A program made the translations under genes and the position numbers. This document shows positions 8,899 to 16,658 of a stretch of DNA of 64,000 nucleotides, piece after piece. The stretch's first letter is position 1; every line of letters begins with the position of its first letter. The notes under the pieces are model-generated. The model was not told the DNA's origin, did not search any database, and saw only the letters and a program-made list of their open reading frames with translations. The DNA is from Histidinibacterium lentulum (GTDB taxonomy: Bacteria > Pseudomonadota > Alphaproteobacteria > Rhodobacterales > Rhodobacteraceae): positions 62,001 through 126,000 of the forward strand of contig NZ_ML119081.1 of the NCBI RefSeq assembly GCF_003789055.1, read 5' to 3'.

Positions 8899-9308
8899 CG
8901 GCCGTCCAGCACCGGAAGGAGCCGCGCCAGCATCTCCGGGTCCACCGTCGACGGGACGAAGAGCCGACGCCCGTTTCGCAGCATGACCTCGAGCCGCACA
9001 TCAGGGCGGTTGCGGGCCGCGGCCGGAGCAGCCGCGGGCATTGCCGAAGGCACTTCCGGCGAGAGCGACAGCGGGAGGAAGGCCGGCCGCGTCTCGTCAC
9101 ACAACCCCCCCTCGCGAAACTGCCGCCGCCAGATCGTCAGCAGAGAGCGCGACACACCATGCCGCCGAGCCGTCGCAGCCACCTGGCGATGACCCAGAAA
9201 GCTCTCCTTCACGATCCGGATCTTGTCCGCATCACTCCAATGCCGCCGCCGCGGCACATCCGCGGCGGAAAGGATTTCGATCTTGGGTCTGAACCTATGG
9301 TCGGCCAT
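8895..9308 (-). CDS. tnpA: IS66 accessory protein TnpA
   Basis: 137-residue protein with a helix-turn-helix of the IS3/IS66 OrfA type: RRRHWSDADKIRIVKESFL, then VAATARRHGVSRSLLTIWRR. The C-terminal half is Ala/Pro-rich with a short conserved tail. First gene of the element, 59 bases inside the right inverted repeat; overlaps tnpB by 4 bases. Confidence 0.93.
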   Translation of the reverse strand: MADHRFRPKIEILSAADVPRRRHWSDADKIRIVKESFLGHRQVAATARRHGVSRSLLTIWRRQFREGGLCDETRPAFLPLSLSPEVPSAMPAAAPAAARNRPDVRLEVMLRNGRRLFVPSTVDPEMLARLLPVLDGR

Positions 9309-9367
9309 AAGGTCGGACTTAGCACCGGCGTCGCAGTCCCGTCAGACGGCTTCCGCCGGAGGGTTAC

Positions 9368-9375
9368 CCTTGATC
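9368..9375. repeat. Target site duplication, right copy
   Basis: CCTTGATC adjoining the right inverted repeat of the IS66 element, identical to 6811-6818. Confidence 0.92.
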
Positions 9376-9452
9376 CAGCGTCGTACGGTGACCTCGTTGA
9401 CCTGAAGGAGGTCCGCGACCTCCTTGACGGTCCGATATTGCTCGCGTGACAT
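9368..9452 (-). pseudogene. 5' fragment of excisionase-type HTH gene split by IS66
   Basis: Begins with ATG at 9452 and encodes MSREQYRTVKEVADLLQVNE then VTVRRWIKG, the classical recognition helix of excisionase/MerR-like DNA-binding domains. It runs into the IS66 end and stops a few codons later (NPPAEAV). Rejoined with 6641-6818 it gives an 84-residue protein. In intact form it is expected to be a small regulator of the downstream antiporter and ATPase genes; this is inference from position and coupling. Confidence 0.88.
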
Positions 9453-9490
9453 GCTGGCGCCTTTTCACCGAGTTTGGCTTAAGATAGCGT

Positions 9491-9519
9491 ATTATAGGAT
9501 AGCTGAGATGATTCAGACA
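9491..9519 (-). promoter_or_regulatory. Possible promoter of the HTH-antiporter-ATPase operon
   Basis: On the minus strand a perfect -10 hexamer TATAAT (9496-9491) stands about 40 bases before the HTH start codon. The -35 at the expected distance (TGTCTG) is poor. The location in an A/T-rich patch supports a promoter. If this is the native promoter, the IS66 insertion now lies between it and the transporter genes. Confidence 0.4.
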
Positions 9520-9581
9520 GAGCTTGATGCGTCGCACCGCATCGCTCACAAGCGCGAGGCCATGGCCCGGGACCGGAGACG

Positions 9582-10445
9582 ATGAAGAAAATCATGGTGG
9601 CCACGGACTTTTCGGAGCGGTCGGATCGGGCGCTGCGGCGCGCGACCCTTCTGGCCCGCCAGTTCGAAGCCACCATGCTGCTGGTGCACGTTGTCGACGA
9701 CGATCAGCCGCGCCGGATTGTGGACGCCGAGCGCGACGAGGCCTTGACGCTGCTTCGCCAGATGGCCGCCACGCTGCGGAACGTGGACGGCGTGATCTGC
9801 GAGACGCGTGTCATCCTCGCGTCCCCATTCGTCGGCATCGCGCAAGCCGTGGCGGACGCGACGCCGGACTTTCTCGTCATCGGCCCGCATCGACGCCAGG
9901 TGCTCAGGGACGTGTTCCTCGGCACCACGGCGGAGCGGACGATCCGGTCGGTGGATTGTCCGGTCCTGATGGTGAACGCCACACCGGCAGGGCACTACCG
10001 CCACGTGTTGCAGACGACGGACCTGTCCGACCGCTCGCGCGACGCGTTGCTGCGGTTCCAGTCGCTGGGGCTTGCCGACCATGCCCGGACGTCGCTGCTT
10101 CATGTCTTTGATGCTCCTGCGCTCCGTCTTGCCTTCAGCCATTCGATCCCGAAAGACGATCAGAAGCACTACCTCGAGGATGAACAGCGCGACGCTTCCC
10201 TCGATCTTGCTCGCTTCCTCTCCTCGACAGATCTGGGCCGCCTGAGGCAGATCGTGCGCTACGAGGCTGCGCCGGCGCCGCACGAAATCCTGAAGGCGGC
10301 CGGTGAAGAGCAGGCGGACCTGATCGTGGTGTCGACGCATGGCCGAAGCGGACTGGCCAAGATGCTCATCGGCAGTGTGACGGAGCAGGTGCTCAAGACA
10401 GCACAGATCGACGTCCTCGCCATTCCCCCGCAACGCAGAGCATGA
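9582..10445 (+). CDS. Tandem-domain universal stress protein (second paralog)
   Basis: 287 residues, two UspA folds. Domain 1 begins MKKIMVATDFSERSDRALRR and holds GPHRRQVLRDVFLGTT; domain 2 holds STHGRSGLAKMLIGSV, an ATP-binding loop in which the first glycine of the usual GTHGRSG is Ser. It shares the HRRQ-LRDVF-GTT signature with the protein at 844, so the two are probably lineage-specific duplicates. Start ATG at 9582 with an upstream purine-rich stretch. It is divergent from the HTH-antiporter operon. Cytoplasmic stress-response role expected. Confidence 0.9.
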   Translation: MKKIMVATDFSERSDRALRRATLLARQFEATMLLVHVVDDDQPRRIVDAERDEALTLLRQMAATLRNVDGVICETRVILASPFVGIAQAVADATPDFLVIGPHRRQVLRDVFLGTTAERTIRSVDCPVLMVNATPAGHYRHVLQTTDLSDRSRDALLRFQSLGLADHARTSLLHVFDAPALRLAFSHSIPKDDQKHYLEDEQRDASLDLARFLSSTDLGRLRQIVRYEAAPAPHEILKAAGEEQADLIVVSTHGRSGLAKMLIGSVTEQVLKTAQIDVLAIPPQRRA

Positions 10446-10486
10446 GCGAGGCGTCGGCTTTGGCAACGTCGATGACGGGTCGCAGG

Positions 10487-10762
10487 CTAGTCCTCAAGTG
10501 CCAGCCAGATCTGCCGTGAGACCGTCCGCGGTCCGCGGAGCGCCTCCCGCAGGGTCATGAGGCGTTGTTCGAGGGGCGGCGAAGCGCCAGCTTTTTCAGT
10601 GCTGTGAGCCTCGAAGAGAACCTTGCGTTCACCGTCTACCTCCACGAGGGACCACTTCTCATGCCGCGATTCGCCGCCTTCACCGCGCGACCGTTCATGC
10701 AGCGTCCTGATGCGGGTCAGCGAGCGGGGAGGCGCGTGGAACTGTCGTCCGCCGCCTGTCAT
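10487..10762 (-). CDS. Small hypothetical protein
   Basis: 91 residues from ATG 10762 (MTGGGRQFHAPPRSLTRIRT). No family recognised. Soluble, basic and polar, with a central stretch KWSLVEVDGERKVLFEAHST that could form two beta strands, then an arginine-rich C-terminus. Its start overlaps the stop of the membrane protein upstream as ATGA, which supports both genes. The frame is open upstream to 10861 but that part overlaps the neighbour. Confidence 0.55.
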   Translation of the reverse strand: MTGGGRQFHAPPRSLTRIRTLHERSRGEGGESRHEKWSLVEVDGERKVLFEAHSTEKAGASPPLEQRLMTLREALRGPRTVSRQIWLALED

Positions 10763-11091
10763 GTCCCGAGCAGCGGATTGCCGAAGATCACCGCGAGCAG
10801 ATTGCCGACCTGGATCCCCAGCAGATGCAGGAAGATCGCCTCCACGAACGCCATCGACCAAACCCGTCTGGCGAACATGCCGTCATAGTAGGACCAGACG
10901 ACGGCGACGATGTAGGAAACGCCATTGAGCTTGAGGTTGGCTTCAGGATCCTCGCCGAGAAGCAGATAGAGCGCGGTTCCAAGCAGAACACCACGCCACA
11001 TCAGCGCGCCGGTGGCACGAAGCGTGTCCGCGCTGATCCCGGTTCGCTGCAGTCGCTCTACGAACTCGCCGAAAAGTCTCGTGTTGTTCAT
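10759..11091 (-). CDS. Small membrane protein of unknown function
   Basis: 110 residues. N-terminal about 25 residues polar, then hydrophobic segments around residues 28-48, 55-70 and 78-108 (GVLLGTALYLLLG, GVSYIVAVVWSYY, AIFLHLLGIQVGNLLAVIFG), so probably two or three membrane helices. No family recognised. Coupled through ATGA to the 91-residue protein downstream. Neighbours are stress proteins and cation transporters, so a membrane stress role is possible but unproven. Confidence 0.6.
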   Translation of the reverse strand: MNNTRLFGEFVERLQRTGISADTLRATGALMWRGVLLGTALYLLLGEDPEANLKLNGVSYIVAVVWSYYDGMFARRVWSMAFVEAIFLHLLGIQVGNLLAVIFGNPLLGT

Positions 11092-11602
11092 GCTACATTC
11101 TTATCACAGTGCACCGGCGGACGCCACGTCGGTGGCGCGGCAATGCCAACGAACGTGCACGTGCGGCTAGACTGCCTGTCATCTGCCCTGCGGGAGGAAG
11201 GTCGACGGACCGCGCCATAATTGATCGGCGAAGCACGAAGTACAATTTTGGAATAAATGAAAACAATAAGTTAGGGTGGAGAAGGTTGGATATCAGACCC
11301 ATCCCCTCCGCCACTTGCCCCTGCGAAAGCGTTCTCCCGATCCGGCTCCGGCCGGATTTTTCTGTCGTATCGAGGGTTGTGCGGTCGGGGCTGGGGTCGG
11401 GTGGCGGGCTCGAACCGATCGGCGGATTCCGCGGTGTCGTATCTTCCCGTCTCACGGGCTTCACCCGGCGGAACAGGATGTCGAGTCGTTCGGACCCGGC
11501 GAGAATCCGCCGTAACACGGCATCGGTCCGCAGGACGTTTGCGCGCCAGCGGCCCCGCGGCGCACTCTTCCCCCATTCCAAATCCGGAACTGGAGAATTG
11601 CC
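11092..11602. other. Intergenic region before the gamma-glutamyltransferase
   Basis: 511 bases. Several open frames exist on both strands but none has a recognisable domain or ribosome binding site. An A/T-rich patch at about 11235-11275, containing TACAAT at 11241-11246, stands out against the GC-rich background and may hold a promoter. Confidence 0.4.
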
Positions 11603-13387
11603 ATGCCATCACGCTGGATAACGCTGGCGCTGGCCGCGCTGGCCTCGACACCCGCCATGTCGCAGCAAGCGGCCGATGCCGTCACGACCGAGGGCGCGGC
11701 GGCCGGTGTCGTGGAGGGGCTGAGCGCGGAGGCCGCGGCGGCGGTCGAGGCCAAGGAGGCCGGCGAACCGGTCACCTCCGATACATGGATGGTGGCGGCG
11801 GCCAATCCGCTCGCCGTCGAGGCCGGGGCCGAGGTCTTGCGGAACGGCGGAACCGCTGCCGACGCGATGGTGGCCGTTCAGACCGTGCTCGGCCTCGTGG
11901 AGCCGCAATCCTCGGGCCTGGGGGGCGGGGCCTTCCTTGTCTGGTACGATGCCGCGAGCGGCGAGATCACCACGCTCGACGGTCGCGAGACGGCGCCGCT
12001 GGCTGCCACGCCGCGGTACTTCCAGGACGAGACCGGTGAGCCGCTCGACTTCTGGGAGGCCGTCGTCGGCGGCCGGTCCGTCGGCACCCCCGGAACGCCG
12101 GCGCTGATGGAAGCGGCGCACGACCGCTGGGGCACGCAGGACTGGGCGAGCCTGTTCGAGCGCGCCATCACGCTTGCCGAGGACGGCTTCACGGTGTCGC
12201 CGCGGCTCGCCACTCTGGTCGCGGACGAGCCCGAGGACCGCCTGCCGCGGTTCGAGGCGACCGCGGCCTATTTCTACCCGGACGGATCGCCGATCGAGGC
12301 CGGGGACACGCTGACCAATCAGGACTATGCCGACGTTCTGCGGGCGATCGCGCAACGCGGCAGCGGTGCCTTCTACGACGGTCCCATCGCCGAGGCGATC
12401 GTCGAGGTCGTGCAGGCCAACGGCGGGCTTCTCGCAATGCCGGACTTCGCGACCTACGAGGTCGTCGAGCGCGCCCCGGTCTGCGTCGACTATCGCGAGA
12501 CCAGGGTCTGCGGCATGGGACCGCCGTCTTCGGGCGCCCTGACCGTGGGCCAGATCCTCGGAATGCTGGACGCGTTCGACCTCGCCGGCATGGGCCCCGA
12601 CAGCCCCGAGGCCTGGACGCTGATCGGGGATGCCTCGCGGCTCGCCTTCGCCGATCGCGGCCGCTACATGGCCGACAGCGATTTCGTGCCGATGCCGACC
12701 GAAGGGCTCGTGGACGCGGCCTATCTCGATCTCCGGGCGGAGCTTCTCGATCCGTCGCGATCGCTCGAGGAGGTCGCGCCGGGGGAGCCCCAATGGGATC
12801 ATGCGATGCTCTGGGGCGACGACGCCTCGCTGGAACTGCCCTCGACGTCGCATATCTCGATCGTGGATGCCGAAGGCAACGCGCTCTCGATGACCACGAC
12901 GATCGAGAACGGGTTCGGGTCGCGCCTGTTCGTGCGGGGTTTCCTGCTCAACAACGAGCTGACCGATTTCTCCTTCACGACGCACGACAACGGCTGGCCC
13001 ATCGCCAACCGGGTCGAGCCCGGAAAGCGGCCGCGGTCGTCCATGGCGCCCACGATCGTGATGCAGGACGATCAGCCGCTTCTGGTGATCGGCTCGCCGG
13101 GCGGCAGCCGGATCATCGGCTACGTCGTTCAGGGCATCATCAACTACGTCGACTGGGGCATGGATCCGCAACAGGCGGTTTCCGCACCGCATCTCGTGAA
13201 CCGCTTCGGTACCTTCGACATCGAGGCCGGCACGGCGGCCCTCGAGCTGGACGGTCCGCTGCAGGAGGCCGGCTTCGAGACGAGCATTCAGGACCTGACC
13301 AGCGGCCTTCACGTCATCGCGCTCGAGAACGGGATGCTCGTGGGCGGGGCCGATCCGCGGCGGGAGGGCATCGCACTCGGCGACTGA
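11603..13387 (+). CDS. ggt: Gamma-glutamyltransferase precursor
   Basis: 594-residue N-terminal-nucleophile hydrolase that cleaves glutathione or transfers its gamma-glutamyl group, expected in the periplasm. Residues 1-20 form a signal peptide (MPSRWITLALAALASTPAMS). The large subunit has NGGTAADAMVAVQ and SSGLGGGAFLVW, both typical. The autoprocessing and catalytic threonine is Thr415 in LPSTSHISIVDAEGNA (family pattern T-[TS]-H). Substrate-binding motifs PGKRPRSSMAPTIV and GSPGGSRI follow. Length is usual for bacterial GGT. It is a single transcription unit, with a strong hairpin directly after the stop. Confidence 0.94.
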   Translation: MPSRWITLALAALASTPAMSQQAADAVTTEGAAAGVVEGLSAEAAAAVEAKEAGEPVTSDTWMVAAANPLAVEAGAEVLRNGGTAADAMVAVQTVLGLVEPQSSGLGGGAFLVWYDAASGEITTLDGRETAPLAATPRYFQDETGEPLDFWEAVVGGRSVGTPGTPALMEAAHDRWGTQDWASLFERAITLAEDGFTVSPRLATLVADEPEDRLPRFEATAAYFYPDGSPIEAGDTLTNQDYADVLRAIAQRGSGAFYDGPIAEAIVEVVQANGGLLAMPDFATYEVVERAPVCVDYRETRVCGMGPPSSGALTVGQILGMLDAFDLAGMGPDSPEAWTLIGDASRLAFADRGRYMADSDFVPMPTEGLVDAAYLDLRAELLDPSRSLEEVAPGEPQWDHAMLWGDDASLELPSTSHISIVDAEGNALSMTTTIENGFGSRLFVRGFLLNNELTDFSFTTHDNGWPIANRVEPGKRPRSSMAPTIVMQDDQPLLVIGSPGGSRIIGYVVQGIINYVDWGMDPQQAVSAPHLVNRFGTFDIEAGTAALELDGPLQEAGFETSIQDLTSGLHVIALENGMLVGGADPRREGIALGD

Positions 13388-13396
13388 CGCCAGCAC

Positions 13397-13427
13397 GGCG
13401 GTGGTTTCGGAATGCGAAGCCACCGCC
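13397..13427 (+). terminator. Hairpin terminator after ggt
   Basis: GGCGGTGGTTTCG (13397-13409) pairs with CGAAGCCACCGCC (13415-13427): 13 base pairs with one G-T, 5-base loop, starting 9 bases after the ggt stop. There is no T-run, as is common in GC-rich alphaproteobacteria. The rest of 13388-13695 shows no gene. Confidence 0.7.
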
Positions 13428-13695
13428 AATCCCACTGAACCGCGGAAAGGGGCGGACTGCCCACGCGGTTCCATCGGACGGGGGCCAGGACCCGCGCAAG
13501 CCTCGCCCGCAACCTCTGCTTCCGGTCAAGGATCGCTGCGGCGATGCCGGGCGCAAGAAGCGTGGGACGCAGGATGCACGTCATCCCGGAGGATGCGATG
13601 GCCGGGCATAGGCGGTCGTCGCCGGCGCTCCCCCGAGGAAGACCGGCAGGATCGCTTCGCGCTGCCCATTCCGGGTTCGGCGCGATGACGGGCGG

Positions 13696-13995
13696 TCACT
13701 CGGGCAGGTGGGTTCCGACGGGAGAGGAAAAGAGACCGAATCCCACGCCCTCGGTTTCGATGCTGGTGACCGGATCGACCGAGGCGATGGCGCCCGTCGC
13801 GACACCGGCCGGCGTGGCGAGCTCCGCGGTGGCCACGAAGGGTCCCGATGCCGTGGAGTAGCTCATCCCGACCACCTGGTCCCCGTCGACGACAAGGCTG
13901 AGCTGGATCTCCATCTTTGGGGTCTCCGCCGAGGCGGCGAGCGCCGTCAGCGCCGCGGAGAGGGTGAGGCAGCAGAGGCGGAGCTGCTGGGTCAT
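13696..13995 (-). CDS. Small secreted protein, last gene of the barrel cluster
   Basis: 99 residues from ATG 13995 (MTQQLRLCCLTLSAALTALA), preceded at good distance by AAAGGG; an upstream in-frame ATG at 14013 has no such site. Signal peptide to about residue 23. The mature part is about 75 residues, beta-rich by pattern: IQLSLVVDGDQVVG, then AELATPAGVATGAIASVD and GVGFGLFSSPVG. The LSL start, the ATxxGVATG segment and the GF-SS-VG end recall the three small paralogs at 16196-17488, so it may be a distant fourth member. It follows the barrel gene by 21 bases, so same operon. No known family. Confidence 0.65.
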   Translation of the reverse strand: MTQQLRLCCLTLSAALTALAASAETPKMEIQLSLVVDGDQVVGMSYSTASGPFVATAELATPAGVATGAIASVDPVTSIETEGVGFGLFSSPVGTHLPE

Positions 13996-14016
13996 GATCG
14001 TCCCTTTCGTCATGGG

Positions 14017-16056
14017 TCAGAAGCTGATCTCGAGCGCGGCGGAGAGGCTGTCCTCGGTGACGCGCAGCGCGTTGCCGACGGCGTCCTCGCCGTAGTCGTA
14101 GGCCGCGCGGGCCCAGTGCAGGCTCAAGGCAGGCCCGCCCGCGTCCTCCCCGAGCGCCACCTGCAGTCCGGCCCGCGCCTCGATGAAGCTGTTCTCGGTC
14201 GAGGCCGGGGTAACGTCGAGGCTCGTCGAGACCCTCTCGCCGATCCTGTAGCCGAAGCCGATCGTCGTGCTGTCGCCGCGGTCGTCCTCGCCGAGATTGG
14301 TGAACCGCTGTCGCAGGGTCACGGTCGCGGGCCCTTCCCGGTAGGACGCGGTGAGGTCCAGCAGCGTGTCGTCGCCGCCCGGTTCGAGACTGCCGTCCAC
14401 CTCTGGCCGATCGATCTCCGCCGCGGCGGAAACACCAAGGGACACCTGTCCCGCGCCCAGCGAGACGGTGTGGGAGAGGCTGCCGAAGGCCCGGCTGAAA
14501 TGGTCGTAGGTCGGATCGGCATGGACGGTCGCGCCAATGGTGGCCCGCACCCCGGTCTCGGTGTTCACCGTGTAGTCGCCGCCGACATAGGCGTTGGGCT
14601 CGTCATCGAGGATGACGCCCGCGAAGTAGCGCAGCACGCTGGTGCCGTCCGTCCGGTTACCGGTCCAGGACAGGTGCGGGACATAGGAATAGCGCCAGGT
14701 CTCCGTCGTCGTCATCCGCCGGATCGCCTCCTGTTCGGTCAACGCGCCGCCCGCCTGAACGTAGATGTCCTGGATGTTGGTGATGTCGAACTCGGCGAGA
14801 CCCTGGGTCGCGAGGTCGAAGATCGAGATCCTCCCGGTGATCTCCGGATCGAGGTCGTAGGTCACGCCGGCCTCGCGCAGGGACTCGCGGATGGTCCGCC
14901 GCTCGGAGGTCGGAACGATCTTCATCTCGGCGGTCCGGGTCATCCTGCTCACCGGAGAGAAGCCCAGCCACACGCCGTCGGCCCAGGCCACCGGCGTCTC
15001 GGACGCCCGGGTCGGCGCGGTCTGCGAATGGTCGCCCCAGGCCCGCGCTCCGAAATAGACGGTGAAGCTGTCGGGCGGCAGTCGCAGGTTGTTGGCGGCG
15101 TGAAAGAGGTTGTTGCTGATGTTCAGGTCCGGCGCGCCGTCGCCCGGGGCGAGGGTGGCGTCATAGGACGGCAGAAGCATCGCGAGCGCCTGGAGCGCGA
15201 AGGCCTCGCCCGTCCAGTCCTCGTCCGGCAGCAGCACGCCGCCGCGGATCGTGCGGTCGAGCGCGGCCCGGCTGTCGGTGCTGTAGAGGTTCTGCTCGAC
15301 CTCGGAAAAGGAGAGGATCGGCCGCAGTTCGGTCCGTTCCTCGCGGGTGATCCCGTTCCGCCCGTCGCGGGTCTCCGAGAAGGTGAACCCGGCGTTCGGA
15401 ATGTCCGCGATCAGCGCCACGCTGTCGTCGATCCCCGGTCCGCCGCGCTGGAAGCCGGGGGCTTTCAGGGCCTCGTGGGTCGCCCTCGGGATCACCGTGC
15501 CGAAGCCGCGGTCGACGTCGAAGCCGCTGGGGACCAGCGTGTCCGGGTCGATGCGATCCTCGCCGATCACGAGGCCCGGCGTATAGGTGCAATAGGCGTC
15601 GGGGTCCGATCCGGGCAGGAGGCAGCGGCCGGTCAAGGTCAGCCGTGTGATGGAGCCGGAGACATCGATCGCCTCTTCCCGGACCGTCGTGATCCGTCGC
15701 TCCTGCGTCACCGTGCGGGACTGGAAATACTGCCCGGTCTGGCGGCGGTGGAAGACGCCGCCCTCGACCTCCTCGACCAGCGACCTGTCGCGCGCGGCCG
15801 TGAGGGAGAGCGGCGTGACGGGATCGCTGCCGGTGCCGATGGTCACGCCGAGGTTGGCCGTGGACTCGATCCCGTAATGCAGCGCGGTCCCGTTCAGAAT
15901 GAAACTGGTGGTCAGCGGCACGAAGCTCGGGGCAGGGGCCGGATCGGACGTCGCGGGCTCCTGCGCCGATGCGGCGAAGGGACCGGCAGCGAGGACGAGA
16001 GAGGCACAGGACACGGCCGCCAGGCGACGGCCACGGGAGGAGAAGCTGGAGATCAT
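14017..16056 (-). CDS. Orphan outer-membrane beta-barrel protein
   Basis: 679 residues. Signal peptide 1-31 (ending AASAQ), a Pro/Ala-rich linker, then a long mixed domain (about 45-470) with scattered polar repeats, including RRQTGQYFQSRTVTQERR, and a C-terminal region (about 480-679) of alternating hydrophobic strands typical of a barrel, for example TLLDLTASYREGPATVTLRQ and SLSAALEISF. The last residue is Phe, the classical BamA recognition signature. I recognise no family. It shares an apparent operon with small exported proteins upstream and one downstream, so it could anchor, assemble or export them. That is inference; the barrel call itself rests on strand pattern, signal peptide and C-terminal Phe. 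Confidence 0.7.
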   Translation of the reverse strand: MISSFSSRGRRLAAVSCASLVLAAGPFAASAQEPATSDPAPAPSFVPLTTSFILNGTALHYGIESTANLGVTIGTGSDPVTPLSLTAARDRSLVEEVEGGVFHRRQTGQYFQSRTVTQERRITTVREEAIDVSGSITRLTLTGRCLLPGSDPDAYCTYTPGLVIGEDRIDPDTLVPSGFDVDRGFGTVIPRATHEALKAPGFQRGGPGIDDSVALIADIPNAGFTFSETRDGRNGITREERTELRPILSFSEVEQNLYSTDSRAALDRTIRGGVLLPDEDWTGEAFALQALAMLLPSYDATLAPGDGAPDLNISNNLFHAANNLRLPPDSFTVYFGARAWGDHSQTAPTRASETPVAWADGVWLGFSPVSRMTRTAEMKIVPTSERRTIRESLREAGVTYDLDPEITGRISIFDLATQGLAEFDITNIQDIYVQAGGALTEQEAIRRMTTTETWRYSYVPHLSWTGNRTDGTSVLRYFAGVILDDEPNAYVGGDYTVNTETGVRATIGATVHADPTYDHFSRAFGSLSHTVSLGAGQVSLGVSAAAEIDRPEVDGSLEPGGDDTLLDLTASYREGPATVTLRQRFTNLGEDDRGDSTTIGFGYRIGERVSTSLDVTPASTENSFIEARAGLQVALGEDAGGPALSLHWARAAYDYGEDAVGNALRVTEDSLSAALEISF

Positions 16057-16113
16057 CGGTCTTTCGGTCGGCCCTTGTCGGCCTTGTGTTGGGGGTTGTT
16101 CCCGGGGTTCGGC

Positions 16114-16149
16114 GGCGAGGCGGCATCCTGCAGGGCATGTCGCCTCGCC
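16114..16149. other. Intergenic hairpin before the barrel gene
   Basis: GGCGAGGCG (16114-16122) pairs perfectly with CGCCTCGCC (16141-16149) around an 18-base loop, between the 123-residue secreted protein and the barrel gene. It could attenuate or stabilise the transcript. Confidence 0.5.
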
Positions 16150-16195
16150 TGTCCGTCGCCCTGTCGGGGCGACGGGCGCCGCTCTGGGCGTTGCG

Positions 16196-16567
16196 TCACG
16201 GCGCCGGGTGGATGTACCCGCCCGGGCCGACGGAGGACCGGAACCCGTCCCCGTCGATCGCGACCGTGGACCGAAGGCCCGTGGAGTGGAAGTTCAGGCC
16301 GGATCCCATGCTGGCGCCGCCGTTGGACGAGGAGGCTCCGGCTCCGTCGATGCGGGCCGCGGTCGCGTTCGACAGCGCGGTGCCGCCGCCGGTGGCGACC
16401 GAGGCGGACAGCGTTTCGAGCGAGAGCATGGCCTCGCCGGAGAAGGTCACCCCGAGCGAGAGCGCGAAGGGAGGCGACGCCGGCTCCGGATTGGGGATCG
16501 CCGCTGCCGCAGCCGGCAGCAGGGCGGAAACCGCGGCGATCGCCAGAAACGTCGAATAAGGGGTCAT
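16196..16567 (-). CDS. Small secreted protein, paralog 1 (SNATA/SSSNGGAS family)
   Basis: 123 residues with signal peptide 1-22 (ends AAAAA). Mature part: PPFALSLGVTFSGEAML, TLSASVATGGGTALSNATAA, then ASSSNGGAS, and at the end VAIDGDGFRSSVGPGG. The same order of blocks recurs in the two upstream neighbours. No cysteines in the mature part; very rich in Ser, Ala, Gly and Asn, with beta-strand-like alternation. Ribosome binding site AAGGAT before ATG 16567. Family unknown to me; the composition resembles secreted fibre or surface-layer subunits such as curlin-type proteins, but there is no curlin repeat signature. Confidence 0.75.
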   Translation of the reverse strand: MTPYSTFLAIAAVSALLPAAAAAIPNPEPASPPFALSLGVTFSGEAMLSLETLSASVATGGGTALSNATAARIDGAGASSSNGGASMGSGLNFHSTGLRSTVAIDGDGFRSSVGPGGYIHPAP

Positions 16568-16588
16568 GATCGATATCCTTCAGGTAAT

Positions 16589-16627
16589 CCGGACCGGCCT
16601 TGCCCGCAGCGCGGGCGGCCGGTCCGG
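16589..16627. other. Strong intergenic hairpin between paralogs 2 and 1
   Basis: CCGGACCGGCC (16589-16599) and GCCCGC (16602-16607) pair with GCGGGC (16611-16616) and GGCCGGTCCGG (16617-16627): 17 base pairs, one TT bulge, loop AGC. It sits between two tandem paralogous genes. Possible partial terminator or mRNA stabiliser that sets their relative expression. Confidence 0.65.
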
Positions 16628-16658
16628 GGTGCGGACCGTGGTCCGGTCCGGCACGGGT

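Larger units (their letters stand above)
6819..9367 (-). mobile_element. IS66-family insertion sequence, 2549 bp
   Basis: Complete-looking element with tnpA, tnpB and tnpC in the canonical order on the minus strand. The terminal inverted repeats read inward GTAAGCATCCGGCG at the left end and GTAACCCTCCGGCG at the right end, with further matches beyond. It is flanked by the 8-bp direct repeat CCTTGATC. Length, gene order, IR start GTAA and duplication size all fit IS66. All three frames are open, so the element may be mobile or only recently arrived. It sits in the middle of a small HTH regulator gene. Confidence 0.95.

Noticed and set aside
13708-16569. Open frame of 953 codons on plus across the barrel gene
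   Set aside because: Low-complexity Arg/Gly/Ala composition and no domain. It spans two minus-strand genes that both have signal peptides and ribosome binding sites.
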